A stretch of 64,000 nt of DNA from Eretmocerus hayati (lineage: Eukaryota; Arthropoda; Insecta; Hymenoptera; Aphelinidae). The notes below the pieces were generated by a model that made no database searches, was not told where the DNA came from, and saw only the letters and a list, made by a program, of their open reading frames with translations. Shown here piece by piece: positions 36,310 to 48,494 of the stretch. The stretch is from positions 85,964,907 to 86,028,906 of the forward strand of contig CM056744.1 in assembly GCA_029851415.1 (NCBI GenBank), written 5' to 3'. Within the stretch, counting starts at the first letter, position 1. Each line of letters begins with the position of its first letter. The translations under genes and the position numbers were made by a program.

Positions 36310-39300
36310 TGATGAATTCCACGCCAAAGCGACCTACGGAAAGGGGTCATCTCTCAGATTCTTTTTTAACCTTTTTCATCCGATTCTATGGCCCAAAATA
36401 GGAACTTCGGACCACCTATGGGGCCCAAAAAAAATACGCCGCTAAAAGTGATTGGCAGAATGCTTTCTCACGGCGTTATATGATGATAATTTTACCGAAG
36501 AAGAAAGTATCCTATATTTTGAGTTTTTCTTTCGAGGAAGCATTTCGGAGAGATTTGGGTCATCTGAAAGGAGGTTTTTCCAACAATATCTATTGTTTGA
36601 TTAAGAGAAAATTTTGATATAGTCGGTGTAAAGGTGATTAAACTGGAGTCCTTTGTGAAAATTCCCTTCCCCCGAAAGAATCTTCATTTGAATAATGTTT
36701 TACGGATTTTATGAAAATTTCGTATCAGCCAATCGATTCAGAATGGCGCATAAGTAAGTCTTTAGGTCATTAGAATTGAGATGAATGAGTCGTAAAGGAT
36801 GATACGAGGGAAAAATGAATATTAATTCTAATTTTCTATTATTTTTTGAGTTATTCTTTTGAGGAAGCTTCTTATAGAGATTCAGGCCATCTAGACTGAG
36901 GTTTTTTTAACAATATCCATCGTTTGGTTTGAGACGGAATTACGATGCAGTGGGTTTGAAAAGGGTTAAAATGAGATTTTTGGTGAAAATTTTGATTTTT
37001 TCGGAAATTTGAGATTTGTGAAGACTCAATTGAATTTCGGTATTAACCAATCGATAGATAATGCAGAAAAAACTATAGTTTAGGTCATTGAAATTGAGAT
37101 AAATGAGTCTTGAAAGAAGGTACGAGGAAAAAATGAATATTAAGAAAAACTTCCCATTATTTTTTCAGTTATTCTTTAGAGGAAGCTTTTTAGAGAGATT
37201 TGGGCCTTCTAGTCTGAGGTTTTTGAACAATATCCATCGTTTGGTTGAGACGCAATTTCGATGCAGTGGGTTTAAAAAGGGTCAAAATGAAAATTTCGGT
37301 GGAAATTTTGATTTTTTCGAAAATTTGAGATCTGTGAAGATTTTATAAAATTTCGGTATTAACCAATCAATAGATCTTGCAGAAAAAACCATAGTTTAGG
37401 TGACTCAATTCGGGTGAGACCGTGTGAGAAAAAGATATTTATGTATTAAGAGTCGAAATTTGAGCTGTTTTGCTCTAAAAACCCCATGGATCGAATTTGA
37501 CTGAGAGCTGAAAGCTGCCAAATCACTGGGCTCTCAGAAATTGGATTCTGTACAACTTGTATAAAGCCAAAAATTGATATAGTGGACAGTAAAAGAGAAA
37601 GCGTGTCCGATAGAAAACAACACACACACACACACACGGACAAAGGGGTGCAAAGATGAGTCTCTGACGGATTTGGAAGGCCATTAGGAGGAAAAGTGTT
37701 ACCTACAATTGATAGATTTTGGCGAGAGGAAGAGAATGGTCTGAGGCTTTTTCAGATGAACGGAATTTTGTTGAAGAAAATATTGGTTTTAGTGGAAAAT
37801 TTGATCAAAATTTTGCTGGGGTGAAAACAAAGCTTTCTCTTTAGAGAGAGCGATTTCTCCTCTCCATTGCACGCCTATCCGTCAACGGACCGAAAATTTA
37901 TCGTGTAGAAATCGATGCTCTTTTATTCACAAAAATGGGGATATTTCGAGTTTTTGAATAGCTATCGATTTGCGGGTTGCGGCATCTGAAAGGGCATCAA
38001 AGAACCTATCGAAAACGTTGTCGGAAATTCCTTCTCTGTGATTTGGGTCCTCCTGGAGGGGAAAGAATGTTCTTCACTGAAATGTTGATTTCTCCAAAAG
38101 CCATTCTTTTATTTCTATAAAATCATATATTTGACGTAAAATTCTGCACTCTTTCGAGAAAAATGGGTTTCAGAGAAGTTTGGTATGATCCAAGTGACTT
38201 ATGAGCCATTTTTTGGAAATTCGATTTTTTCGGTTTCAGAAAAAGGCGATTTTCTGCGCATGCGCACAAACGTAGACTTTCGGCGCCACTTTCAATGGAA
38301 AGCTGACAAAATTTCCTATAAAATGACTATCCGCAAAGTTGAAATTCATGTACTGAAACGCGATCTGCAAGGATTAATTTTGTCGAATCAAAATCACATG
38401 AAAATTCAGCCCATTAACGCCTTCGTGGCGCCTGCTGAGATGACACATTCACGAGATCTTCTCGGGACTCAATTTTGAGTACGAAATTGACCTGAAAAAA
38501 ATTCGGACTACATGGTTTCAACGTAAAATTGTATGAACTTCCAAAGTATGCGATGAAAAACCCTGTTTGAGGCGAACCCGAGGTGCTACATCCAATTTTT
38601 TGCCAGAAAATACGATATTTCACATTCAAAATTGCGAAAAATTCAATGTAGCACCTCGGGTTCGCCTCAAACGGGGGTTTTCATCACATATTTTGATAGT
38701 TCAGACAATTTTACGTTGAAACCATGTGGTCCGAATTTTTTTCAGGTCAATTTCGTACTCAAAATTGAGTCCCGAGAAGATCTCGTGAATGTGTCATCTC
38801 AGGAGGCGCCACGAAGGCGTTGATGGGCTTAATTTTCATGTGATTTTGATTCGACAAAATTAATCCTTGCAGATCGCGTTTCAGTGCATGAATTTCAACT
38901 TTGCGGATAGTCATTTTATAGGAAATTTTGTCAGGTTTCCATTAAAAGTGGTCCCGAAAGTCTCCGTTTGTGCGCATGCGCGGAAAATCGCCTTTTTCTG
39001 TAACCGAAAAAATCGAATTTTCAAAAAATGGCTCATAAGTCACTTGGATCATCCCAAACTTCTCTGAAACCCATTTTTCTCGAAAAAACGCAGAATTTTA
39101 CGTCAGATATATGATTTTATAAAAATAAAAAAATGGCTTCTTGAGAAATCAACATTTTAGTGAAAAACACTCTTTTGCCTCCAAGAGGCCCCCAAATCAC
39201 AGAGAAGGAATTTCCAACAACGTTTTCGATAGGTTTTTTGATGCCCTTTCAGATGCCGCAACCCGCAAATCGACAGCTATTCAAAAACTCGAAATATTCC

Positions 39301-39508
39301 CATTTTCGTGAATAAAAGAGCATCGATTTTTACACGATAAATTTTCGGTCTGTTGACGGATGTGCGTGCAATGGAGAAGAGAAATTTTCTTTGGGTCCCA
39401 TTGGTGGTCCGAAGTTCCTATTTTGGGCCACAGAATCGAATGAAAAAGGTTAAAAAGGATCTGAGAGATGACCCCTTTTCGTAGGTCGCTTTGGCGTGGA
39501 ATTCATCA
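36310..39508. mobile_element. Giant fold-back element (3.2 kb)
   Basis: The ends TGATGAATTCCACGCCAAAG and the mirrored right end are flanked by TA (36,308-36,309 and 39,509-39,510). The arm segment 36,310-36,430 pairs with 39,395-39,508, and 37,850-38,603 pairs with 38,634-39,385. The loop is only 30 bp. The left arm alone contains an extra segment at 36,430-37,850 with a ~317-bp tandem repeat. No transposase is visible. TA duplication suggests Tc1/mariner-type mobilisation, but the superfamily is not proven. Confidence 0.88.
36480..37420 (+). repeat. ~317-bp tandem repeat, about three units
   Basis: The phrase GTAT(C/T)A(G/A)CCAATCGAT starts at 36,722 and recurs at 37,040 and 37,356. Each unit carries ATGAATATT, TTATTCTTT, GAGGAAGC and CAATATC(C/T)AT. 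It lies wholly in the left arm of the fold-back element. Confidence 0.85.
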
Positions 39509-39564
39509 TATTGAAATCGTATCCCGATGTTGATATCCTATAGTTCGACAGGAATGAAGACATT

Positions 39565-39658
39565 TATCGATAGAGCTGATTACAATATCACTTCACCAGT
39601 AATATTCATCAATTGATACTTTATAGCGAAACGTTATCGATAGTTACTAATATCGATA
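39565..39658. promoter_or_regulatory. Three TATCGATA motifs
   Basis: Exact 8-mers at 39,565, 39,635 and 39,651. TATCGATA is the DRE site bound by DREF/BEAF-type factors at Drosophila housekeeping promoters. No adjacent gene could be identified because a retrotransposon is inserted about 165 bp downstream. Confidence 0.45.
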
Positions 39659-39824
39659 GCCCGTTGTGGCGGCCGAGTAATCCCATCTTCCTCTCTCCCT
39701 GGACCTAATATTGTCCTAATAATATTCCATGTTTATCACAAGCACGAGAAGAGTTGCTACATAGTTGAGCCAGGTAAGAGAGAGAGAGAGACAGAGAGAT
39801 GGCAACGCAGTAGGGCCCACGCGC

Positions 39825-40223
39825 GCCCGTAGGGGGCTTTGGGTGTGACCTTAGGGTTGCACTTGGAGCTTGAGGGAGTGACGCCCCTCCGGACCCAAGT
39901 CCTACACTCACACTAACACACACACTACACTCTACACGCACCATACTTACGCTTGCTCAAGCATTACACAGACATACCAACATTATACAGAACACGCATC
40001 ACACAACACACCACACCCGTGCTGGTCTGGTCCGGGGTCGGCCAGCATGCGATTCCAGGCCCTGGAAAAAGAAGAAAGAAGAAGATGTTCAGCATTTACG
40101 GCAAGAATTCCCCAAGTAAAGCGGGGCCCCATTCGGATCTTGGGGGGGGGGGGGGCCCAACGATGCAAAGCGCGCTACCAGTGGCACACTTGGCTGGTGG
40201 ACTCACGCGTTAAGCTACAAGCG
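39825..40223 (+). other. 5' untranslated region of the R1-like element
   Basis: The region between the TSD and the presumed ORF1 start. It contains (ACAC)-rich sequence and a run of about 14 G at 40,142-40,155. An internal promoter is expected for this class, but I could not identify one. Confidence 0.55.
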
Positions 40224-41972
40224 ATGGAAACACGCCTCTAGCGAAGATAGTTGGAGGAAAGGACCAACACCAGAAAGGAGTAGACCTCACCACGAACAGC
40301 AGGAAGAGAAAGGGTCTGGGTGAGGAAGTAGATAAGCGAACGCTGAAACAATCGAAGCTCACATTCTTGAGCCAAAAAGAGAAGAACGCGAAGGTTGCTG
40401 CAGAAGCGCAAGCGGCGGCAGACAAGCTTATGAAGATCAACCCCGCGATCAAGATCCAGCTTACGCAAGACAAGAACAAGGGAGACGATACCGCCGATTC
40501 CAGCTCGGATTCAGGGGACTCTAACACCACCATGGAGTCCCAGAAGTCAGAAGACACCCTGACATCCAAGGACTGTGACCATGGACTCGAAAAAGGTCAA
40601 AAAACACCGGAGGATATGGACATCGATCAGTTCCCCACACCTGAGGAGGCCAGTCGACAAAGAAGTGGAGACAAGGCCCCCGATCTAATGGAAGGATGGA
40701 GGGACTTGAAAATGTGCCGAGAACAGATGGAGGAGAGGACTCATTTTCTCCTCGACCACCTGAACTTGGTCATAGGGATAGCCGAGTCTGCCTCCAACAT
40801 CCCAGGAGGAACTCGGGGCGACATGGAAGAGCTCAAGAAGATTGGCCACGCTCTCGAAGGCCTACTTGCGGCAGACAAAGGGAAGAGAGCGGCTTTCGAG
40901 ACCACACTTCTCGAAGCGGAGAAGACCCTAAAAATGAAGAGGAGTGCGCAGCCCTCTGGGCCAGCCGCGTTGGGAAGCGGCGCACAGGGAAGGGGGGGCG
41001 AATAAACCGGAATCGCGACAAGGGAAACAACACGATACGAAGAGGACGCGACGCAGATATGCATCGGGAGCCCTCGAAACACCGCGCTCGACATCGACTC
41101 CTAATAGGCCCAAGCACGACGGGCCTTGGCAGGAAGTGGTCTCTAAGAGAAATACAAAGAGGGCAAAGAAAAGCGGTCGATCAAGTGACACCGCTGGAAA
41201 GAAGGCAAAGATGAAGCCAAGAAGAGCGAAATCCGACGCCGTTCTCGTCACGGCAAACCAAGGTGGGTTAAGCTACGCAGATATGCTGCGCAAGATAAAG
41301 ACGGATGACCTTAATGAAGAAGTGGGCTCTAAAGTCACGGGCATCCGCAAGACACAGGAAGGACAAATCCTCATTGAACTGAGGAAGGGCACCGACGCTG
41401 CAGCCATCAAAGCGGCTCTGACACCAGTCGTCGGGCAAGAAGGGGCCGTCCACTGCCTCGCAAATAGCATGACCCTCGAGGTTCTCGGAGTCGACTACGA
41501 TGTCGACAAAACTAAAGTGCAGAAGGACCTCGCGAAGGCCCTACCAGGAAACGAGGATGGAGTCATAATAGTCAAGAGCCTGCGAAACGGCTCCCGAGGC
41601 ACCCAAACAGCGGTTGTGTCCATCCCAGCGAGGTTCGCTCACCGCCTCCTGGACTGGAAAGAACCCAAGGTGGGATGGAGCAGAGTGAGAATCCGCGAGA
41701 AGGGAGGCATCCCACGCTGCTATAACTGCCTAGAGTATGGCCACAAGGCCTCAGGCTGCAAAAAAGAGAAGGCAGAGGAACGTCAACCGAAACTCTGCTT
41801 CCAGTGCGGTGAACCAGGACACCTCGCCGCTACCTGTAAAGAGAAACCAAAATGCCTCAGCTGCGTGGCTATCGGAACCAGATCTGACCACAGGTCAGGC
41901 TCCAGCAACTGCACAGCCTACCAAAACGCGAGGGCGACATATAGACGCAGGGGGGGGGGAAGAAATGGCTAA
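40224..41972 (+). pseudogene. ORF1 (gag-like, CCHC zinc knuckles)
   Basis: A start near the ATG at 40,224 is likely but is followed by a stop after five codons. The open frame resumes in another phase and is open to 41,005. A second frame, from about 40,944, runs to the stop at 41,970-41,972, so at least two indels break the gene. The N-terminal half is lysine/acid-rich and probably coiled. The C-terminal half holds CYNCLEYGHKASGC and CFQCGEPGHLAATC (both C-X2-C-X4-H-X4-C), then a third, longer-spaced C-X2-C...H...C. This triple-knuckle arrangement is typical of R1, I and Jockey-type ORF1 proteins, which bind element RNA. The stop codon overlaps the ATG of ORF2. Confidence 0.88.
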
Positions 41973-44898
41973 CTTCATCCAAGCCAACCTCAGGAGAAGC
42001 GGGGACGCTTGTGACCTCCTACACACTGCCGCCAAAGAAGGGGGTATCGATGTTCTGATCATCTCCGAACCGCCTCGGAAGCGCGAACTTTCCCGTTCCA
42101 CATTCGATCACTGGGGGACCGCTGTAATTCAGATCACGAATCCCGCGATCCGCGAGACTGAACCAGCTGTTAGTGGCCGTGGTTATGCTCGAAAGACCAT
42201 AGGGGGCACAGCTGTATACAGCTGCTGCTACTCGCCGTCGCTCAAGACGCACGAATTTGAAGACGAGCTCCACGACCTAGAAGTGGATGTGAGGTAATGG
42301 GGGGGGGGGGCCCAGCTATAATCGCGTGAGATTTCAACTCCAAGGAACCGACTTGGAGCGGGGGGCCGCGCGGTAGACGGGGGGTAATACTCGCTGATGC
42401 CATGGAGGCATTGGGATTAGTGCTCGCGAACGAGACGGGGGTTATCACCTATTAACGGCACGACACTCGGTCCCGGGAGGGAGGTTCATCATCGGTCCTC
42501 GACCTGACGTTCATGAGCCCGTCGCTCATGGGACGTATGACATCGTGGGAGGTTCTGGACACGGAAACACTGAGTGACCATCGACATATTCGGTTTCGAC
42601 TTAGGACTGACGGACAGAGACAGACGACACGCAGACCGCGACCAACGGGGTGGCAGGTACGGAAGCTGGACGAGGGAAAATTCCGGGAATCGATAGAAAC
42701 AGTCGAAGATCTCCCGATGAACTCCGCCTCGGACGAGGCTGTGGCGATGGTAACATCCGCCATCACGAGAGCTTGCGACGCGTCGATGCCTCGCAAGACA
42801 ACACCATGTTTCTGGAGGAAACCAGGGTACTGGATCACCGATGAGATCAAGGCTCTCCGAAGAACGAGCAACAAGAAAAGGAGGACTGCATGGCGATCAA
42901 GGAAGCTGCGACGACCATCGCTGGCGGAAGATGACAGAGCGTACAAAGAAGCAAAGAAGGCTCTCGTTCTAGCCATCCGGAGGAGCAAAGAGAAGTGCTG
43001 GGGTGAACTGTGCGACATGGTTAACGAAGACCCCTGGGGCACGCCATATCGCGTGGTCATGTCAAAGGTCCGACCCCGGAAGGGCAACCCAGCACCGACC
43101 GATGCAGCAACATTGCGCACCATCGTGGAAGACCTCTTCCCAGCAGGAGAACCCAGAGTTACATTCCCTACGGAGAGCGAAGACCCCATCCCGCTCTTCA
43201 CTATGCAAGAGCTACTCATAGCGGCGAAGAGAATGCCGAACGGCAAGGCCCCTGGGCTGGATGGCATCCCAAACGAGGCTCTGAAACTGGTCTTCAAATA
43301 CAAGCCAGATCTACTCCTCGACCACGTCGGACAAGTGAAAACGCCAGAAGCTGGTCCTGATACCTAAGGGTCAAGGAGGTCAACGCCCTCTCAGCATGCT
43401 CGACAATATCGGGAAAATGTACGAGAGGATGGTGCTCAACAGGGTGGAAAAAGCCTACGAAGAAGGCGGTGGGCTATCACCAATGCAGTTCGGGTTCCGG
43501 AAGGGACGGAGCACTGTGCACGCGATCGAGGCGGTCCAAGAACGGGTTCAAGCGTCGGTAGGGAACCCATACCAAGGAAGAGGAGGATTCTGTGCCATCA
43601 TTGCGTTGGACATAAAGAACGCATTCAACTGCGCGAGCTGGGAGCGAGTCTATCAATCCCAAGCAGGTAAAGTGCCCCCCTATCTACTAGCCGTCACGAG
43701 TGACTACCTGCGGAACAGGACCCTCGTGTACGACACCGACGAGGGACAAGAGATTCGGGTACTGTCCGCCGGAATCGGACAGGGATCGGTCTCCGGGCCG
43801 TTCAACTGGAACACCCAGTATGACAGCTTACTGTCTATTGAACTGCCCGAAGGAGTGATAATAGTGGCTTTCGCGGACGACGCGGGACTCATAGTATGGG
43901 CTGACAACGAGGAACTCTTGGGTAGACGCGCGAACGAAGCGCTGGCCCGAGTCTACGAGTGGATGATTAGCAGGCTTCTGGAGCTCGCTGTCAAGAAGTG
44001 CGAAGCAATCGTGGTCACAAGGCGTAGGAAGTTTGACTTACCCCGGTTTTATATCAACGGGCAAGAGATTCCACGGAAGACAGAGCTGAAATACCTCGGT
44101 GTATGGCTCGACGACAAGTGGTCGTTCAAGAAGCACATCCAGGAAGCCGCCCAGAAGGCGAGCAGGGTCGGTGCGGCGCTCCAGCGGCTTATGCCGAATA
44201 TCGGAGGACCCAAGGAAAAGAGGCGCGCACTTCTCAACACCGTCACTACCTCCATCATGCTGTACGGTGCACCCGTGTGGGGGAAGAGAGTAGAGAAGAC
44301 CATCATCGAGAAGAGAATGGGGCCTGTCCACCGAAGAGCGGCCCTGAGGAGTATCCGTGCCTACCGCACTGTGTCAGGAGATGCGGCTTACGTATTGGCG
44401 AGTACTCCCCCCATCCACTTGCTCGTCGCGGAGCGAGTGAGGATCTGGGACCGCCAAAAAGTGATCGGAGCCGAACGAGTACTCACTCCGACGATGAAGG
44501 AGATCATCCGCGACAACGAGAAGGAAACCACCCTTGAGCATTGGCAAACTGAGTGAGATTCGCCATTTGCAAACGGCAGATGGACGCACCGGCTGATCCG
44601 TGACGTAGCCAAGTGGGCGGAACGCACCCACGGAGAGATGGACTACTGGACGACGCAGGCACTGAGCGATCATGGTTGCTTCGGTTCCTATCTAACCAGG
44701 TTCAAGAAGAGGACGACCCCAGCATGTCAGTCATGCGGGGACGAATGGGATGACACCGAACATGCCCTGTTCAAGTGCAGCGACACCCGGAGAGAGCGCG
44801 CCGAGCTGGATAAATGGCTGGGTGCTCAACTAACACCTGAGAATCTCGTCCCGTACTTGCTCCGCAACCAGGAGACATGGGATAGACTCACCGGATAA
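41965..44898 (+). pseudogene. ORF2 (endonuclease-reverse transcriptase)
   Basis: It starts at ATG 41,965 inside the last codons of ORF1 (8-base overlap ATGGCTAA). Order: AP-like endonuclease (FIQANLRRS, LIISEPP, then DFNS and LSDHRHIRF), linker, RT (GKAPGLDGIPNEAL; ALDIKNAFN as motif A; GQGSVSGP as motif B; FADD as motif C at about 43,873), thumb region, and a C-terminal zinc motif C-X2-C-X8-H-X4-C at about 44,726. Damage: the frame is lost at the G run 42,299-42,310 and regained near 43,340, stops lie at 42,327 and 42,453 in the shifted frame, and TGA at 44,554 stands where the family usually has Trp. The product would nick the target and reverse-transcribe the RNA. This copy cannot make it. 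Confidence 0.92.
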
Positions 44899-45397
44899 AT
44901 CAAGCTGGTGATGACCCGCAAAGAGGAGAAAGAGAGGGAAGTAAGGCGCCTCGAAGCAGGCGAATTACAGTGACTCTGCCGATTGAAACAGAAGAGGTCC
45001 AAATGGTTCCAGGAGGAATATGATGGACTGAAGAGGGAAGGAAGAAGAGAGAAGATCGAAGAAAGAAGAAAGAAGAATGAAGAGATGGAAGAAGATCGAA
45101 GGAGGAGGAACAACACCTGCGAGTCGTGAGAAGAGGGACGCTCGATCCTGAGCGCGAGACGCCACCGGTCCTGAAGTAATGCTCACGCGGTGCCGGGTCC
45201 GGATTGGTAAGTTGGTGGATCTCTCCCTTGTCCGATGGCCAGCGCCAAATGGGAAGGGAGAGAGGGTTTATCTGGTACGGATGGCCGCATCGATGCGGAA
45301 TCCAGCGCGGAAGCCTTGAGGAGTATCGGCCAGGCGTAATTGTCCGTCCGGAACCTCTCTGTGGCTACGTCGCAGCGTATTCACCCTACAACCACCT
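44899..45397 (+). other. 3' untranslated region of the R1-like element
   Basis: It begins after the stop at 44,896. It includes a purine-rich GAAGAAAGAAG tract at about 45,028-45,110 and ends at the poly(A) run. Confidence 0.7.
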
Positions 45398-45439
45398 AAA
45401 AAAAAAAAAAAAAAAAAAAAAAAAGTAGGGCCCACGCGC

Positions 45440-48302
45440 CCCATATTTTGAGCCGTCCCTGGCGCAAGCCAATGCTCCGCCGGCCAGCAACCTTTTACTA
45501 TACATTCCGTCGTGACGTTTTGGAGCGCCCGCACGCGCCAATCAAGCTTGTTATCGCGCGCGTTGTCCACGCCGCCCGGAGCCCGTCCTTGGCATGGTTC
45601 AGCCGGGACTTCGATGCGTGCATTTTATATACTCTGTGCCGTGGTTCATGGCCTAAATCACCATCGTCTTGGACAATTGCGAGCTGCCTGATCGCCGTGA
45701 GCTGCGAGCGCTGGTGCCCGATCTGAGGTCGAGTGACCATCCTGCGTCAAGGCCATTTATATTGTAAGTGCCTCTCACAAGTCTCTCTCTCCTCTTTCTG
45801 GGCTTACAGATTGTATTTTTCCCTAAATGCGCCCTCAATAATCGTGCTCGGGCTTGATTCACCCGAACCATCAGCGGACCGATTTGTGGATAGTTTTCCT
45901 TGAATATATGTGCTCTTTCATTCATAATTTTAATCAAGTGTGTGCTCATTCAGTGCTCCCCTCTCCTGATTTCTTGAACAATTACAGCAATTGCTCACTC
46001 CCTGAGCTTCTCAAATGAAAACAGGTTTCGCCTGCAAGTGCCGAGTCACCAAAACCGTCCCACCATTTACTATATTCTGACGAAGTAACGGATCTGCTTC
46101 AAATTGCAGTATCGTCAACTGAGGTAACTTTGTAACAGAGGGGAGGGTGGCATGGAAGAGTATAGTAGTTATCGCGTGTGGTTCGTGGAGCAGGCAAACC
46201 AATCGGTTCAATACATGACTCAGCTGCATTCCACTTTTCCGTACCTATATCTCGACGAACTCATCATTACATTGGTGAATTTCTATCCTGTCTGAATTTT
46301 CAGGAGTGAGAACGGAAAAATCCATGTTCTTGGAAAAGGAATATGATGCTCAAGTACAAGTAGTATCTTTAGGCACAATAGGTGGAGGTGGTGATGAGGC
46401 GAGTAATTAATTGAACTCAGAGTATAGACTGCTATTCTTCAATACTCTGCTATTGTACATGATTGTCTGGCGGCGTACAGTCAACTAACAAGTGTAAGGA
46501 ACCGCGACTGAAGTATACAGCCGAGGGGCTCTTGCCTAACCCAACCTAAAGCGTGGGATACATGTATATGTATATACATGTATAGAAAAATAGATAATGA
46601 CACCTATGATTCGCAACAGGGAATAACTCTGGAACGCTGAGTTGCACCCTCCTCCCTATCATAGCTGCTCTTGTTATTTTCTGCTAGTTTCGAAGAGCCG
46701 AGTTCTACTGTCCTTCCTCTATTCAGTTTTTTCATCATATTCACCACGTTAAATGTTGATATCCAAAAACCATGCTATGCGAAGAGGCTCAGTCTTATAA
46801 AAAAATTACACTGATGGGAGAATTCTCAAGTGTGCCGGTGTGATTACAGAAGAGAAGCTCCCTCATAGTCAATCTCAACGGAGATTGAAGATACATCATG
46901 TACATAATCAACGAATAACATCAAGAGACGCCAAAGTGGCACCATCGAAAGGTGAGATGAAGTATCTGAGATATAATATTGAGGTGCGCAAGAGGCACAC
47001 TTTCCCATTTCTTTCTGATTGAATGTAAACATGCAAATTCTTCGCATCTGTTTGACAGACTGACGGATTCACTGGTCCCCGTGGTCTCGTATGCGAGCGA
47101 TCACCGGTCTCGCGTGTGAATTGTCATTGTCAACAGTCCAATATTGTCAAGTCATTCTTTTCCTTCAACTTGGTGAACACTCCTGTCCGTTGACCTAACG
47201 TGCTGATGCGCAATATTTAACGATAAATCAGTCTGTATTAGGATTAGTTCGGCTACGCATCACGAGCGAAGCTCGTTCGACAAGAACACGGTCGGTACAC
47301 AATTTGACCAGAGATACTTGACGCTCCGCTCGTTGTCTTGCCAAGGATCATCAATCCTGCCACGTTAATATATAAAGTGTATATTCGCTATGGTCACGAA
47401 TGTGCTATATGGAAAAAAGGAGACTGCAGCGCCGGCAATGGCAGAAAATAGCCTCAAACTGTGGTGGGCTTAGCGAGTTGCGTGGCTGCTGCGGGGGGAG
47501 AGCGGGGAGGCCGAGATAACACGGGCATGGAAAACGTTGAATGTCTGTGTGAGGCCCACCACGGCGACACGGCGTAATGAGCGAGCTAGCCACTAGATGT
47601 CTCGCGCAAGCAATTTGACTATAGCTGATATCAGAAGCTGAAGCTTCTTCAAAACATTAAGAAGGTATTCCACTGTGGATGGAGTATCAAAATACTGGTC
47701 GAGGTAGGATCTTTCTGAAAGATCATTTCGTCGCCCCCGACGAAGAAAAACACGTCCCCATTTAAGAATGCATTGGGAGAACAATGGGAGGTGTTTTTCT
47801 TCTTCGGGAGCGACGATCTCATTTCATCTGAAATCAACACCTCTTGCTTATAAAGATCAATAAATTGAAATGATTGATTGATTGAAGAACTTTTTAAATC
47901 AAAATTTGACAGAAATGGAAATAAGTCAGTTGATCAGAGCCGCGCAGATGAAATCATGATTTCATCTTTACCTCATCAAATCCAGGATAATGTATGGAAT
48001 ATATCTAATCATTGTGCCAAGAGTAGAGTCTAAGTACAGGATATAAACTCACTTACAGGTATCTTGCTTTCAATATGTAGAAAAACATTTCGAAAGAAGA
48101 TGTTTTGTTGAGCAAGGTTCTATCTTTATACTAAAACAGCTCTAGTCTCTATAAAAAGCACTGTTCTGAATTAATTCGTGTCAAAATTATCAACTGCGTC
48201 ATCTTTATTCAGTGAACTGTCAAACCATAGACATCACAATTTCTGTACGGATACATTATGATAACCAAATCGAATCGAATGAAAAGCCGATTGTCATGCA
48301 TA
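45440..48302. other. Unassigned, apparently low-copy DNA
   Basis: The first 300 bp are GC-richer and are the right half of the retrotransposon target. A GTAAGTGCC splice-donor-like site lies at about 45,766. No coding frame could be supported. The short palindrome ACATGTATATGTATATACATGT sits near 46,560. Confidence 0.4.
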
Positions 48303-48431
48303 CTCTCTCCGTCGGAATCAGGGAAAATCACACCCATTCCACTGATTTGCAGTGATTTTCCCTGAAAATCAGTGCATATGCACTGCAAATCAGAGAGTGG
48401 GAGCGATTTTCACTGATTCCGGCGGAGAGAG
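48303..48431. mobile_element. Small Stowaway-like MITE (129 bp)
   Basis: The ends CTCTCTCCGTCGGAATCAG and mirrored CTGATTCCGGCGGAGAGAG are flanked by TA on both sides. The whole element is nearly palindromic (GATTTGCAGTG and CACTGCAAATC inside). The terminus resembles the CTCCCTCCGT consensus of Stowaway-type Tc1/mariner MITEs. Confidence 0.85.
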
Positions 48432-48494
48432 TAGGCGAGTAAAATATTCAAATAATCTTCCTTGCTTCTTATTGTCAAAAAACCGAATTCTCAC

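Larger units (their letters stand above)
39825..45424 (+). mobile_element. R1-clade-like non-LTR retrotransposon, full length but degenerate
   Basis: 5,600 bp flanked by the 15-bp TSD GTAGGGCCCACGCGC (39,810-39,824 and 45,425-45,439) and ending in 27 A residues (45,398-45,424). It carries two overlapping reading frames. The first is gag-like with CCHC knuckles. The second has an AP-type endonuclease, a reverse transcriptase and a C-terminal CCHC motif. This layout and the motif wording fit the R1/LOA side of the non-LTR tree. Frameshifts, often beside G runs, and three stop codons inactivate it. The complete 5' end and TSD indicate a full-length integration by target-primed reverse transcription. 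Confidence 0.93.

Noticed and set aside
41953..42297. Reading ORF2 endonuclease as a separate intact gene
   Set aside because: It ends exactly at a G run where the frame is lost, and the downstream frame continues the same protein family.
45448..45726. 92-codon plus-strand frame after the R1-like element
   Set aside because: No recognisable domain, and the opposite strand has an equally long frame. Not enough to call a gene.
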